A stretch of DNA of 64,000 nt from Perognathus longimembris pacificus (lineage: Eukaryota; Chordata; Mammalia; Rodentia; Heteromyidae). This document shows positions 10,228 to 20,034 of this stretch, piece after piece. The position numbers were made by a program, and so were the translations under genes. The notes under the pieces are model-generated. The model did no database searches. It saw nothing but the letters and a program-made list of their open reading frames with translations, and was not told the DNA's origin. Position 1 is the stretch's first letter. Every line of letters starts with the position of its first letter. The stretch is taken from NCBI RefSeq assembly GCF_023159225.1, contig NC_063167.1, forward strand, positions 75,933,298-75,997,297, given 5' to 3'.

Positions 10228-10718
10228 CTTATTTTTGTTGGTCCCTGGGCTTAAACTCAAGGCTTTGGTGCTGTCTCTGAGCCTTTTTCTCAAGTTTAGT
10301 GTTCTACCACTTTGAGCCATAGTGCTACTTCTGTGTTTCTGGTGGTAAATTGGAGATTAGAGTCTCATAATGCCAGCCACAGGAGCCTGTAATCCTAGCT
10401 ACTCAGGAGGCTGAGATTTGAGGATCATTGTTCAAAGCTTACCAGGACAAAAAAGTCTGTGAGAATCTTATCTCCAATAAACTACTCTGAAAAAGCTGAA
10501 AGTAGTGCTGCGGCTTAAAGTGGTAGAGTGCTAGCCGTGAGTACAGAGAGTCTTGGAGACAAAGCCCAAGCCCCGAGTTCAAGCTGTAGGACTAGCAAAA
10601 AAAAAAAAAAAAAGAGTTCCATGGACTTTGCTGCCCATACTGGCTTTGAACTGTGATCCTCAGATCTTAGCCTCCTGAGTAGCTAGGATTACAGAAGTGA
10701 GCCACCAGCACCTGGCCA
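10228..10718 (-). mobile_element. B1-Geo SINE split by an opposite-strand B1-Geo
   Basis: Pieces lie at 10228-10365 and 10613-10718. CAGTCTTGCT flanks the whole element. The insert lies in the spacer between the two halves. Confidence 0.85.
10368..10612 (+). mobile_element. B1-Geo SINE nested inside an antisense B1-Geo
   Basis: Full copy with a tail of about 18 A. The arrangement makes the locus a long imperfect hairpin of related SINEs. Confidence 0.85.
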
Positions 10719-10960
10719 GTCTTGCTCTTTTTTATTCACTCCTATACTGCAGTCAGCTCTCATCTATTTGCTTCCCAAACCTTTTAGGCTTAAAAATTGC
10801 TCCATGGTTTTCTACTGTGTTTAGGCTAAAACCCAACATACCTTACAAGGCTCATGAAGCTTTTGAGAACCTAGAGGTCAATGCCATCACTTTTGACCTG
10901 AGCAGCTGTTCCTGATGCTCTGGCCCTCAGCTAGACTGTCCTTATATTTCATTTATGTTT
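10719..10960. other. Unique sequence, no gene seen
   Basis: Short unique interval between SINEs. Confidence 0.4.
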
Positions 10961-11160
10961 TTATTTTCTTTTGCCAGTCCTGGAGCTTGAATTCATGGCC
11001 TGGGCACTGTCCCTGAGCTTCTTTTGTTCAAGGCTAGCACTCTACCACTTGAGCTACAGTGCCACTTCTGGCTTTTTCTGTTTATGTGGTACTGGAATTG
11101 AACCCAGAGCTTCATGCATGCTAGGCAGGCACTCTACCACTAAGTCACATTCCTAGCCAC
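10944..11160 (-). mobile_element. IDL-Geo SINE with target-site duplication
   Basis: AGACTGTCCTT is repeated at 10933-10943 and 11161-11171. Confidence 0.9.
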
Positions 11161-11287
11161 AGACTGTCCTTTTAGTACCTGGATGAGCTGTGTTCTTCCT
11201 GGCTCCAAAGCTTTTTGCCTATATATCCCTTGAGCTACAGATTTTCTTCTCTCACTCTTCCTTCATCATTCATTTCCCAGTGTCTTT

Positions 11288-11545
11288 TAAGTTTTAAGTA
11301 GCAAAGGGGTTTCAATTAAACGTCATATTATGAGTACAATGCATCTGGATCAATATCACACTTCAATCATTCTCCCCCATCTTTTGTCATTCCTTCCATA
11401 CCTTCCATTTTCATATATGTACGTTGAATATAGTGACTGTATTTGCCCTCTATTCCTCTCTCTATTCGGTTTCTATCCCCTTGTCCCCTCAACAAAACAT
11501 GATTCAGTCTTCTGGTATTCATTTTGTTAAACTGTTCATCAGCTG
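11288..11545 (-). mobile_element. Old L1 3'-end fragment
   Basis: It contains the motif block AAGGGGTTTCAATTAAACG ... GAGTACAATGCATCTGGATC, which recurs at 13.1 and 25.7 kb in the same orientation. The family assignment is inferred from that recurrence and from a young L1 landing inside one copy. Confidence 0.5.
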
Positions 11546-11924
11546 TTCAGAGGAGTTATACTCTTGCTTAAGTGTCATGTGTTCATAAAAAACCCCACTG
11601 AACTGTTTTTTTCTCACACCCAAACCAGACCAAGTTGTCTTATTCCTCTTTTCTATAACACATAACTCAGCTATAGATAAATACAATTGTTTGGAAGAGT
11701 CACTTATTACCTGATTACTTCAACAAGTCCTCTACCTGTAGCCTTTCACCACCTCACATCCCATAGCACCATCTGCCTGGATGGCTGAAATGACCCCTTA
11801 ACTTGTTTCCAGGCCTACATTCTTGCTTTCTCCTATAGTTGGCTCTCCAGGTTTTTGCCATGAAGATACTTTAAAAACCAATGGATCCAGTCACTCACTC
11901 ACCTCCTAGTTCATGATTCTAGTT

Positions 11925-11961
11925 TCTCTCTCTCTCTCTCCTCTCTCTCTGTCTCTCTCTG

Positions 11962-11994
<33 letters not shown>

Positions 11995-12035
11995 GTCTCT
12001 CTCTCTGTCTCTCTGTCTCTCTGTCTCTCTGTCTC

Positions 12036-12096
<61 letters not shown>
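11925..12096. repeat. (CT)n/(GTCT)n low-complexity tract
   Basis: About 170 bases of pure pyrimidine/GTCT units. It adjoins the tail end of a B1-Geo copy. Open frames across it on both strands are artefacts. Confidence 0.97.
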
Positions 12097-12097
<1 letters not shown>

Positions 12098-12334
12098 GCA
12101 CTGATTCTGGGGCTTGAACTCAGGGACTTAGGGCCTAGGCCCTGTCCCAGAGCTTCTTTGGCTCAAGGCTAGCACTTTACTACTTGAGCTACATTGCCAC
12201 TTCTGGTTTTCTAGTGGTTAATCGGAGATAAGACATTCATGGACTTTCCTGCCCAGAATGGTATTGAACTGTAATCCTCAGCTCTCAGCCTTCTGAGTTA
12301 GGTAGGATTACAGCCATGAGCTTCCAGTCCCTGG
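12097..12334 (-). mobile_element. B1-Geo SINE
   Basis: Antisense Geo starts GATTCTGGGGCTTGAACTC. The B1 half ends GAGCTTCCAGTCCCTGGC. Confidence 0.85.
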
Positions 12335-12659
12335 CAACTCTGGTAGTTTTCTATCACAATGAGAATAACAGCCTAGCTGTTTCTCTTGGCCTGATGACCT
12401 GTTGGTCTGCTGTTTGACTACCTCTGTCTTCATTCTTAGTGCTCTTCCTCATCCTAGCCTCCTCCAGCTTCACAACCAAAACCTCATAGCTATCACTCCC
12501 TCATTTCTCATGTTAAGTTCTATCTCTGACATTTCTAATGAGGTTGACTAGTTTATGATTTATGATGGATGAGTTATAGACAGCTGCGGGTGTTGTCTCC
12601 TATGTTTTCAGTAACCACATTCTTCCTCAGCAGATTCTGTCCCATTCCAAGTTGTTTGA
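12335..12659. other. Unique sequence, no gene seen
   Basis: No repeat or coding signal recognised. Confidence 0.4.
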
Positions 12660-12671
12660 AAATAGGGGCTT

Positions 12672-12883
12672 GGGGCTAGGAATATGGTCTAGTGGTAAAG
12701 TGCTCACCTCGTATACGTGAAGCCTGGGTTCGATTCCTCAGCACCACATATATAGAAAAAGCTGGAAGTGGTGCTGTGTCTCAAGTGATAGAGTGCTAGC
12801 CTTGAGAAAAAAGAAGCCAGGGACAGTGCTCAGGCCCTGAGTTCAAGCCCCAGGACTGGCAAAACAAAACAAAACAAAACAAA
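12672..12883 (+). mobile_element. IDL-Geo SINE with target-site duplication
   Basis: AAAATAGGGG occurs on both sides. The tail is (AAAAC)n. Confidence 0.9.
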
Positions 12884-13124
12884 GAAAATAGGGGTTTGAC
12901 TGATAACCAAAAACAGGCACATACATTTGCAAATAAGCACAGATGAACCTGTCAGCAAAAACAATCTCATAAATTTAACTATTGTGGACAAGTCTATGTA
13001 GATGACTTGGCAACAGAAATACCAAGGTCCAGGCAGAATAGGGAAGCAAGTTAAGTCTGGGAAACAGGCCAGATAGAAGACAGATATGAAAACCTAGCAT
13101 TCAAGCTGTTCCTAAGAGAGAAGT

Positions 13125-13322
13125 GTTTTTTTAAATTACCTTTTAATAATTGCACAAAGGGGTTTCAATTCAACATGTCAGTTTATGAATATAATCCATC
13201 TTAATCAATGTCACCCCTTCTGTCATTTCCCTCTCCACATCTATCTCAGCCCCACACTTCCTTTCAAAATACCAGGTTCCATTTTTCACATATATACATT
13301 GAATATTAGAACTGTATCAGGC
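13125..13322 (-). mobile_element. Old L1 3'-end fragment
   Basis: It has the same AAGGGGTTTCAATTCAACATG block as at 11.3 kb. Confidence 0.5.
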
Positions 13323-13404
13323 AGGGCAAAATTTGAACCAAGATGCAAGCCAAGCAGTAGGTTTCACAAAACAGGAAATAGCCAACCAAAAGTTATCTCC
13401 TCCT

Positions 13405-13645
13405 GGGCACTGGTGGCTCATGCCTGTAATCCTAGCTACTCAGGAGGCTGAGATCTGAGGATGGAAGTTCAAAGCCAGCTCGGGCAGGAAAGTCCACGAG
13501 ATGCTAATCTCAAATTAACCACCAGAAAACCGGAAGCGGAGCTGTGGCTCAAGCGGTAGAGCTCTAGCCTTGAGTTGAAGACCTCAGGAACAGTGCCCAG
13601 GTTCAGAGTTCAAGCCCCACAACCAACAAAAGCAAACAAACAAAA
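13405..13645 (+). mobile_element. B1-Geo SINE, well preserved
   Basis: A near-consensus copy. AAAGTTATCTC and AAAGTAATCTC flank it (one mismatch). The tail is (CAAA)n. Confidence 0.9.
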
Positions 13646-13928
13646 AAGTAATCTCAGAAAAAACATAATCCCCACCCTAGACCCTGTCTGGAATCTACTG
13701 TGCCTCTTTGGCAAGCTCTCTGCCTGCTTTGTCTCTTGTACCAGCATCCTCATAAACTATTTCTCCTATTCTCCTGTCTTGGTTAATTCAACAGCCTTCA
13801 CCTGAGCTCCACATATCCACAACAACCATCACATCTAAATCTTCCCTTCTTTCTCTCTTTCTTTTTGGTAAGAACAATTAATATAAGGTCTACCTTTGAA
13901 CATACAAAGCATACAACATAGTATTGTT

Positions 13929-14107
13929 TTTTTTGTTTTGTTTTGTTTTTTTGCCAGTCCTGGGCCTTGGACTCAGGGCCTGAGCACTGTCCCTGGTTTC
14001 TTTTTGCTCAAGGCTAGCACTCTGCCACTTGAGCCACAGCGTCACTTCTGGACGTTTTCTATATATGTGGTGCTGGGGAATCGAACCCAGGGCTTCATGT
14101 ATACGAG
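13929..14107 (-). mobile_element. 5'-truncated IDL-Geo SINE with target-site duplication
   Basis: ACAACATAGTATTGTT is exact at 13913-13928 and 14108-14123. About 25 bases are missing from the 5' end of the element, the usual truncation of target-primed reverse transcription. Confidence 0.93.
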
Positions 14108-14123
14108 ACAACATAGTATTGTT

Positions 14124-14425
14124 AACGACATGTCCTATGCTGTACAGTAGAGCCCTAGGATTTGTTCATCTTGTAAAATTGAAATTATGAGCTCTTTGGC
14201 TAAAACTTGAATTTCTGCCCTCCCTAACCCCTGTTAACCACATGCTACTCTCTGCATCTGTGAGTTTGACTATTTTCTATTCCTAGCTTGAGTCCTACTC
14301 CAAACTAAATATTCCTCTCACTTCCCCAGCCTCCAGTGTGCATGTGGATCAAGCCTGATGTCTCATGTCCTTCCCCCTGAGGCTTTATGGTGCATAGTCT
14401 AACACTGCTACCCAGGAGAAGTAAA
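14124..14425. other. Unique sequence, no gene seen
   Basis: No repeat or coding signal recognised. Confidence 0.4.
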
Positions 14426-14429
14426 CCAT

Positions 14430-14562
14430 GTTTTTTTTTTTTCCTGCCAGTCCTGGGGCTTGAACTCAGGGCCTGGGCACTGTCCCTGAGCTTCTTTTGC
14501 TCAAGTCTAGCTCTCTAACACTTGCTAGGCAAGCACTCTACCACTAAGCCACATTCCCAGCC
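14430..14562 (-). mobile_element. IDL-Geo SINE with large internal deletion
   Basis: The sequence jumps from CTCTCTAACACTTG straight to CTAGGCAAGCACTC, removing the Geo/ID junction. Confidence 0.83.
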
Positions 14563-14570
14563 TAGACCAA

Positions 14571-14782
14571 GTTTTTTTTTTTTTTTTTTTTTGCCAGTCC
14601 TGGGGCTTGAACTCAGGGCCTGAGCACTGTCCCTGGCTTCTTTTTGCTCAAAGCAAAAACTCTACCACTTGAGCCACAGCACCACTTCCAGCTTTTTCTA
14701 TTTATGTGGTGCTGAGAAATCAAACCTAGGGCTTCATGTATATGAGGCGAGCACTTTACTACTAGGCCATATTCCCAGCCCC
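14571..14782 (-). mobile_element. IDL-Geo SINE
   Basis: Full dimer with a T-run of about 20 next to the previous element. CCAAGT flanks both ends. Confidence 0.9.
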
Positions 14783-14921
14783 CCAAGTCTTAAATTAAGC
14801 AATAATCAAGGAATTTTCTTAGCTGGACATTGGTGGCTCACGCCTGTAATCCTAGTTATTCAGGAGGCTGACATCTGAAGATTGCAGTTCAAGACCAGCC
14901 TGGGCAGGAAAGTACATAAGT

Positions 14922-15008
14922 CTTTTTTTTTTTTTTTTGTAAAGGTGAAAAACAAGGGAGTTACAGTTATCTAAGTAAGGTAATGAGTACATTACAGTGT
15001 TTACATGA
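14922..15008 (-). mobile_element. L1 3'-UTR fragment
   Basis: T-run then GTAAAGGTGAAAAACAAGGG ... GTAATGAGTACATTACAG, matching the 3'-UTR block also seen near 50.9 and 51.95 kb. Confidence 0.6.
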
Positions 15009-15009
15009 G

Positions 15010-15217
15010 ATTTTTTTTTTTTTTTGGCCAGTCCTGGGGCTTTGACTCAGGGCCTGAGCACTGTCCCTGGCTTCCTTTTTGCTCATGGCTAGCACTCTGC
15101 CACTTGAGCCACAGCACCGCTTCTGGCCGTTTTCTAGATATGTGGTGCTGGAGAATAGAACCCAGGGCTTCATGTATAGGAGACGAGCTCTCTTGCCATT
15201 AGGCCATATTCCTAGCC
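15010..15217 (-). mobile_element. IDL-Geo SINE nested
   Basis: Full dimer. CATGAGAT occurs at both ends (15005 and 15219). Confidence 0.88.
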
Positions 15218-15360
15218 CCATGAGATTCTTATCTTTAATTAATGACCAAGAAATCTGGAAGTTGAGTTGAGGCTGTAGTAGTAGAATGCTAGCCTTGAGC
15301 AAAAGAGCTCAGGGACAGTAATCAGATGTTAAGTTCAAGCTGCAGGACTGGCACAAAATA

Positions 15361-15595
15361 AATAAGGACTCTTTTTTCCTTTCTTCTTTCTTTCCTCTCT
15401 CTCTTTGTTTCTTTCTTTCTCCATGTTACACTAGAGTTTAAACCAGAGCCTTCTGCTTGCTAAGCAGACTCTACTACTTGAGTTACTTTTCAGATATGGT
15501 CTCACATTTTTGTTCAGAGCTGGCTTTAGACCATGAACCTCCTACCTATAGCCTCCCATTACAGATGGGCACATGTCACCTTGCCTGGCTTACTT
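15361..15595 (-). mobile_element. Diverged SINE-like sequence
   Basis: A pyrimidine-rich stretch precedes a block with weak ID/B1 features (CTAAGCAGACTCTACTACTTGAG ... GCCTCCCATTACAG). Confidence 0.4.
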
Positions 15596-15621
15596 GTTGA
15601 ACTTGAGTTTCACCTACTTTT

Positions 15622-15757
15622 CTTTTTTTTTTGTCAGTTATTGGGCTTGAACTCAGAGCTTGGGTGCTGTTCCTGAGCTTTTTCACTCAAGGCTAGTGAT
15701 CTGCCACTTTGAACCACAGCACCACATTTTCTGGTGGCTAATTGGAGATGAGAGTCT
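15622..15757 (-). mobile_element. B1-Geo SINE, Geo half only
   Basis: It is cut by the following plus-strand B1-Geo at AGAGTCTCATG. Confidence 0.75.
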
Positions 15758-15849
15758 CATGAAGCTGGGTGTGCTGGTGGCTCATGCCTGTAGCTGAGAT
15801 CTGAGGATTGTGATTCAAAGGAAACCTAGGTAGGAAAATCCATGAGACT

Positions 15850-15930
15850 CCCTTCCTTCCTTCCTTCCTTCCTTCCTTCCTTCCTTCCTTCCTTCCTTCC
15901 TTCCTTCCTTCCTTCCTTTCCTTCCTTCCT
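15850..15930. repeat. (TTCC)n microsatellite
   Basis: About 18 tetranucleotide units that replaced the poly-T tail of the adjacent antisense IDL-Geo. Confidence 0.95.
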
Positions 15931-16119
15931 GCCAGTCCCAGGGCTTGAACTCAGGGCCTGGGCACTGTCTCTGAGCTGCTTTTGTTCAAGGCTAGCACTC
16001 TACCACTTGAGCCACAACACCATTTCTGGCTTTTTCTGTTTATGTGGCACTGAAGAATCAAACAGAGAGCTTCATGTATGCCAGGCAATCACTCTACCAC
16101 TAAGCCAAATTCCCAGCCC
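15930..16119 (-). mobile_element. IDL-Geo SINE nested
   Basis: Full dimer whose tail has turned into (TTCC)n. Confidence 0.88.
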
Positions 16120-16195
16120 CATGAGACTCTTATCTCCAATTAATCACCATAAAATTGGAAGTGGTACAGTGGCTCAATGTGGTTAAAAAAAAAGC

Positions 16196-16505
16196 CTGAA
16201 TGGTGAATATGGAAAAAAGACCGGATGCAACTATGCCAAAATATTAATAGGACTTCGTTTTGATGGTATAAGAGAAGTATAATTATTTTCCTTTTCTCTT
16301 TTATTTACTTTTCAACACTCCCTAAGTAAAATATAATATGAAAACAAAACTAATCATAAAAATAGGATATTTAGGGCTAGGAATGTGGCTTAGTGGTAGA
16401 GTGCTTGCCTAGCATGCATGAAGCCCTGGGTTTGATTACTCAGTACTACATACACAGAAAACCCCCAAAGTGGCTCTGGGGTGAGCAAAAAAGCCCAGAG
16501 ACAGT
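16196..16505 (+). repeat. Left arm of an inverted duplication
   Basis: About 175 bases of non-SINE sequence (16196-16372) plus the start of an IDL-Geo recur in inverted orientation at 18.9-19.3 kb. The private SINE variant GATTACTCAGTACTACATAC is present in both arms, so the SINE was in place before the duplication. The arms differ by only a handful of substitutions. Confidence 0.85.
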
Positions 16506-16545
16506 CCCAGATCCTCAGTAGGAGCCACAAACCCAAAAAATAAAA
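16374..16545 (+). mobile_element. IDL-Geo SINE inside inverted-repeat arm
   Basis: The ID-like half is intact. The Geo half is rearranged after GTGGCTCTGG. TAGGATATTTA precedes it and also follows the partner copy. Confidence 0.85.
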
Positions 16546-16554
16546 AAGAATGAC

Positions 16555-16660
16555 AAAAATCTCATGGATTTTCCTACTCAGACTGGCTTTGAACCACAAT
16601 CCTCAGATCTCAGCCTTTTGAGTAGCTAGGATTACAGGCGTGAGCCACTAGCACCCAGCT
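16555..16660 (-). mobile_element. B1 half of a B1-Geo SINE
   Basis: AATCTCATGG ... CTCAGATCTCAGCC ... GGCGTGAGCCACTAGCACCCAGC. The Geo half is absent. Confidence 0.8.
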
Positions 16661-16674
16661 CTCACTAACTTTTT

Positions 16675-16855
16675 ATGTGGGCTGGCCCTAAGCTACAATA
16701 TCCAGATCTTCACCTCCTGAGTGGCCTGTGTGAGCCACAGCCCTCAGCTCTTGTTTTTGAGACAGGGTATTACTATGTTGCCCAGGCTTGCCTCAAAATC
16801 ACAGTCCTCTTCCCTCTACCTGCCAAGTGTTGGGATCACAACTATAAAAATTCCA
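16675..16855 (-). mobile_element. B1 SINE pair, antisense
   Basis: A decayed B1-type piece (16675-16748) is followed by a clear single B1: TTTGAGACAGGGTATTACTA ... GCCCAGGCTTGCCTC ... GTGTTGGGATCAC. This is the classical 7SL-derived monomer without Geo. Confidence 0.75.
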
Positions 16856-16879
16856 TTCTTGCACTACTCCTGCCTGTTA

Positions 16880-16994
16880 TTTTTTTGTTTAGCCTAGTTA
16901 TTTTGCTTTTTGTTATGGTTGATTTGGGAATTAAATCCAATACTTCACATGTGCTATACAAGCACTCTCCCGCTGAGCTCTGCCCCCAGCACAA
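16880..16994 (-). mobile_element. Old ID-like monomer
   Basis: TGTGCTATACAAGCACTCTCCCGCTGAGCTCTGCCCCCAGC is the antisense ID body. It is broken and has no Geo. Confidence 0.65.
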
Positions 16995-17029
16995 AGATTT
17001 CTTAAATCTTTCAAATCCATTTATTCAAC

Positions 17030-17462
17030 TGAAGTGCCAGACTTTGAAGTCAGACCCCACTTTACCACGCGAACCCCACTTTACCACGTGAACCTGAGAT
17101 AAGCAGGCCCTGTGAGCAAACCCAGGACAAGCTTATTAGGGCCCAGCCGGTCTAGAACTGTAACCACTGGGAATGCTTAACTCTGACTGCCCCCAGAGTG
17201 CCTCGAGCCCTGAGCCAATCAGATTTGTACCTGTGTCCTAATCTTGCTTGCTTGAACACCTGATTGTTGTAACTTTGTTTTTTGCCTTCATAAGCCCTGT
17301 GTAATCGCAGCTCGAGGCTTCCTCCTAACCTCCGCTGTGTCGGTGGGTAGGACGAGGCCCGAGTTGCAGCTCGCTTGAATAAAGCCTTGCCTTGCTTTTG
17401 CATTTCGGAACGTCTGAGTCTCGGTGGCCTTTTTGGTGGTCGTTTTGCAACTTGGCATAACA
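17030..17462 (+). mobile_element. Solo LTR of a gammaretrovirus-like (class I) ERV
   Basis: The element begins TGAAGTGCCAGAC and ends CTTGGCATAACA, with 4-base duplication CAAC at 17026-17029 and 17463-17466. U3 has two tandem units each holding an E-box-like CACGYG, and a CCAAT box in GAGCCAATCAG. A TATA-like CATAAGCC follows, and AATAAA lies at 17378-17383. No internal region is attached, so it arose by LTR-LTR recombination. The same family supplies the provirus at 33.1-34.8 kb. Confidence 0.93.
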
Positions 17463-17640
17463 CAACAAATATTTATTAAGCACAAGCACTTTCTATGCTC
17501 CCCTATTTGCTCTGCCAGGCCTAGGAAAACATAGCAAGGGACAAAGCAGGCAAAAATCCCAGCCCAGGGCATTTCTGTAGTTTAGAGACATCCAAAGTAA
17601 TTGCTAAAATTGTGGGTGCTAAAAAGGGGTGCAGAGAATG
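17463..17640. other. Unique sequence, no gene seen
   Basis: Short interval after the LTR. Confidence 0.35.
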
Positions 17641-18150
17641 GAGGTTTGTGTTAGTCAAACTCTTCATTGCTGTAACAAATCCCTAAGACAAAGTTAAAAG
17701 GAGGAAGATTGGGTTGAGGGTATAGTGCATGATAGGGCACCCTGTCTAGGGTTTTTATGGCTCTGGGTTTGGTTCCCAGGACTTAAAAGGAAAAGGCATG
17801 GGGAGGGGGGGTGACTCAAAAGTTGAAAAGATTTATTTTGGCTCATGGTTTCTGATGGAGGTAATACATGGCAGAACCTACCAGCTAATACCAGCCAGGA
17901 AACAAAGAAAGGAACAGAAGACAAGATCCATCTTCCTAGGGCATATATCTCTTGTGCTTTATTTCCATCAACTAGGCCTCTGTCCTGCCCTTCACAACCT
18001 CCAAATAACACCACTGTATTATTAATCCCTCAAGGGATTAGAATTGATTAGGTCAGAGCCTTTGGGATCCAATCACTTTCCAAAAGCCCATCACTTAGTA
18101 ACCCAACCACGGGTACCTGAATCTATGAGGGACATTTTATATTCCAGCCA
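17640..18150. mobile_element. Ancient mammalian interspersed repeat with ID-like insert
   Basis: GTTAGTCAAACTCTTCATTGC-TGTAACAAA and TTATTTTGGCTCATGGTTTCTG resemble a very common old mammalian repeat with a tail of TTTGGGATCCAATCAC type. An ID-like monomer seems to sit at about 17712-17797 (GGGTATAGTGC ... CTGGGTTTGGTTCCCAGG). I cannot name the family safely. Confidence 0.4.
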
Positions 18151-18159
18151 TCATAACAA

Positions 18160-18240
18160 AGATGCAGTCCAGTGGTCCAGCTTATGCTTTGCATATATAA
18201 TGCCCTGGGATCAATATCCAGCCTCAAAAAATAAAATCAA
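18160..18240 (+). mobile_element. ID-like monomer, decayed
   Basis: CAGTGGTCCAGCTTATGCTTTGCATATATAATGCCCTGGGATCAATATCCAGCC plus an A-rich tail. Confidence 0.5.
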
Positions 18241-18311
18241 ACTTGAAAGGGGGGTACAGAGCATTTACCAGATCCATCTGAAACTTGTGATCAAATAAGT
18301 TTTATCTTAGA

Positions 18312-18504
18312 CTTTTTTTTCTTTTTTGCCAATCCTGGGGCTTGAACTCAGGTTCTGAGCACTGTCCCTGGTTTCTTTTTGCTCAAGGCTAGCATTCTGC
18401 CACTTTCTGGCCTTTTTTATGTATGTGGTGCTGAGGAATTGAACCCAGGCCTTCATGTATGGGAGGCAAGCACTTTACCACTAGGCCATATTATTCTCAG
18501 CCCC
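18312..18504 (-). mobile_element. IDL-Geo SINE with target-site duplication
   Basis: TTATCTTAGA is repeated at 18302-18311 and 18505-18514. A short internal deletion follows CTGCCACTT. Confidence 0.9.
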
Positions 18505-18514
18505 TTATCTTAGA

Positions 18515-18890
18515 TTTTTGTAGATTCTAAGACTAACCTGCTCTACAAAACATGTTAAAGATGAATGATATTAATAGAAAGGGACATTAAAATTCTGTTC
18601 TTTCAATGAGCTGAATCACTCTGCTGGTTAGAGAAAATATGTAATCGTTTCTCAATCTAAAATGACTCTGGAAAGCAGGGACAGGACACAAGGTCATTCT
18701 CATATCCTTTCTCTCCAGAGATTTTTCAGAATATCGGCACTGATTTAAAAGGAAATGAGAGAGACACATACAGAGAGATTGAGTCCAGTTTTAGGAACTG
18801 AAAGTACAAGAATGTATTATCGAAAAAAAATGGTTAAGCTAAGCTATTCCATAGGCATAGAATAAAAAAAAATCTTTCTTAATAACAGTT
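18515..18890. other. Unique sequence, no gene seen
   Basis: AT-rich sequence between a SINE and the right inverted-repeat arm. Confidence 0.4.
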
Positions 18891-18901
18891 TAAATATCCT
18901 A

Positions 18902-19098
18902 CTTTTTTTGCGAGTTGTGGGCCTTGAACTCAGAGCCTGGGCACTGTCCTGAGCTTCTTTTTGCTCAAGGCTAGCACTCTACCACTTGAGCCACAGAGCC
19001 ACTTTGGGGTTTTTCTGTGTATGTAGTACTGAGTAATCAAACCCAGGGCTTCATGCATGCTAGGCAAGCACTCTACCACTAAGCCACATTCCCAGCCC
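18902..19098 (-). mobile_element. IDL-Geo SINE inside the right inverted-repeat arm
   Basis: It is the partner of the copy at 16374. The 3'-flank TAAATATCCTA (18891-18901) is the exact complement of the TAGGATATTTA that precedes the partner copy, so both derive from one insertion. Confidence 0.88.
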
Positions 19099-19275
19099 TA
19101 ACTATCATATTTTTATGATTAGTTTTGTTTTCATATTATATTTTACTTAGGGAGTGTTTAAAAGTAAATAAAAGAGAAAAGGAAACAATCATACTTCTCT
19201 TATACCATCAAAATGAAGTCCTATTAATATTTTGGCATAGTTACATCCAGTCTTTTTTCCATATTCACCATTCAA
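18915..19275 (-). repeat. Right arm of an inverted duplication
   Basis: The reverse complement of 19097-19275 aligns along its length with 16196-16372. The first differences seen are C/T changes at GACCGG/GACTGG and GGATGCAAC/GGATGTAAC. The arms are separated by about 2.4 kb that contains the solo LTR. Confidence 0.85.
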
Positions 19276-19329
19276 CAAAATATTTTTATCTATCTCTGAT
19301 TTGTCTTTCTCTCCATGTATTTGTTTATA

Positions 19330-19548
19330 AACAGATGGTCCATGGGGAGGTTGTGATCAAGAGGATCATCATTCAAGGCCAACTTGGGCAGAAAAGTTTG
19401 ACAGACTCCATCTCAATGGAAAACAGAAAAAGCAAAAAACAAACGTGGGCGTGGTGATACAAGTCTGTCATTCCAGATATTATAAGAAATAGACAGATCA
19501 ATGCCCAAGTGCATATACAGGGAGAAGTGAAACCCTATCTCAAAAGAA
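19330..19548 (+). mobile_element. Possible old B1-type dimer
   Basis: CCAACTTGGGCAGAAAAGTTTGACAGACTCCATCTC and GGGCGTGGTGATACAAGTCTGTC-TTCCAGATA resemble two decayed B1 units. A similar dimer lies at 40.86 kb. Confidence 0.45.
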
Positions 19549-19980
19549 GCTAGGCACTGGTGACTCATGCCTGTAATCCTAGCTACTCAGGAAGCTGAGA
19601 TCTGAGGATCATAGATCAAAGCCAGCCCTGGCAGGAAAATCTGTAAGACTTTTTTTTTTTGCCAGTCCTGGGGCTTGAACTTAGGGCCTGGGCTCTGTCC
19701 TTGAGCTTCTTTTGCTTAAGGCTAGGGCTCTACCACTTGAGCTACAGTGCTACTTCTGGCTTTTTCTGTGTATATGGCACTGAGAAGTTGAACCCAAGAC
19801 TTCATTCATGCTAGACAAGCACTCTACCACTAAGCCACATTCCCACCCCGGTAAGACTCTTATCTCCAATTAACCTTCAGAAAACTAGAAGTGGAGCTGT
19901 GGCTCAAAGTGGTACAGCACCAGCCTTGAGCGAAAAGAGGCTCAAGGACAGTGCCCAGGCCCTGTGTTCAAGCCCCAGGA

Positions 19981-19981
<1 letters not shown>
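19549..19981 (+). mobile_element. B1-Geo SINE split by an antisense IDL-Geo
   Basis: Pieces are 19549-19648 and 19850-19981. GTAAGACT flanks the insert. The tail became (CA)n. Confidence 0.85.
19650..19849 (-). mobile_element. IDL-Geo SINE nested
   Basis: Full dimer ending in CACATTCCCACCCC. Confidence 0.88.

Positions 19982-20033
<52 letters not shown>
19982..20033. repeat. (CA)26 microsatellite
   Basis: A pure dinucleotide tract that replaces a SINE tail. Confidence 0.97.

Positions 20034-20034
<1 letters not shown>

Larger units (their letters stand above)
14820..15358 (+). mobile_element. B1-Geo SINE split by an L1 tail and an IDL-Geo
   Basis: The B1 half is at 14820-14921 and the Geo half at 15218-15358. 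The interval holds an L1 3' fragment followed by an IDL-Geo. Confidence 0.82.
15760..16190 (+). mobile_element. B1-Geo SINE split by IDL-Geo and (TTCC)n
   Basis: The B1 part is 15760-15851 and the Geo part is 16120-16190. CATGAGACTC is duplicated at 15841-15850 and about 16119-16128. Confidence 0.82.

Noticed and set aside
11913..12104. Open frames on both strands of the CT/GTCT tract (Ser/Leu and Arg/Glu repeats)
   Set aside because: Pure microsatellite translation.
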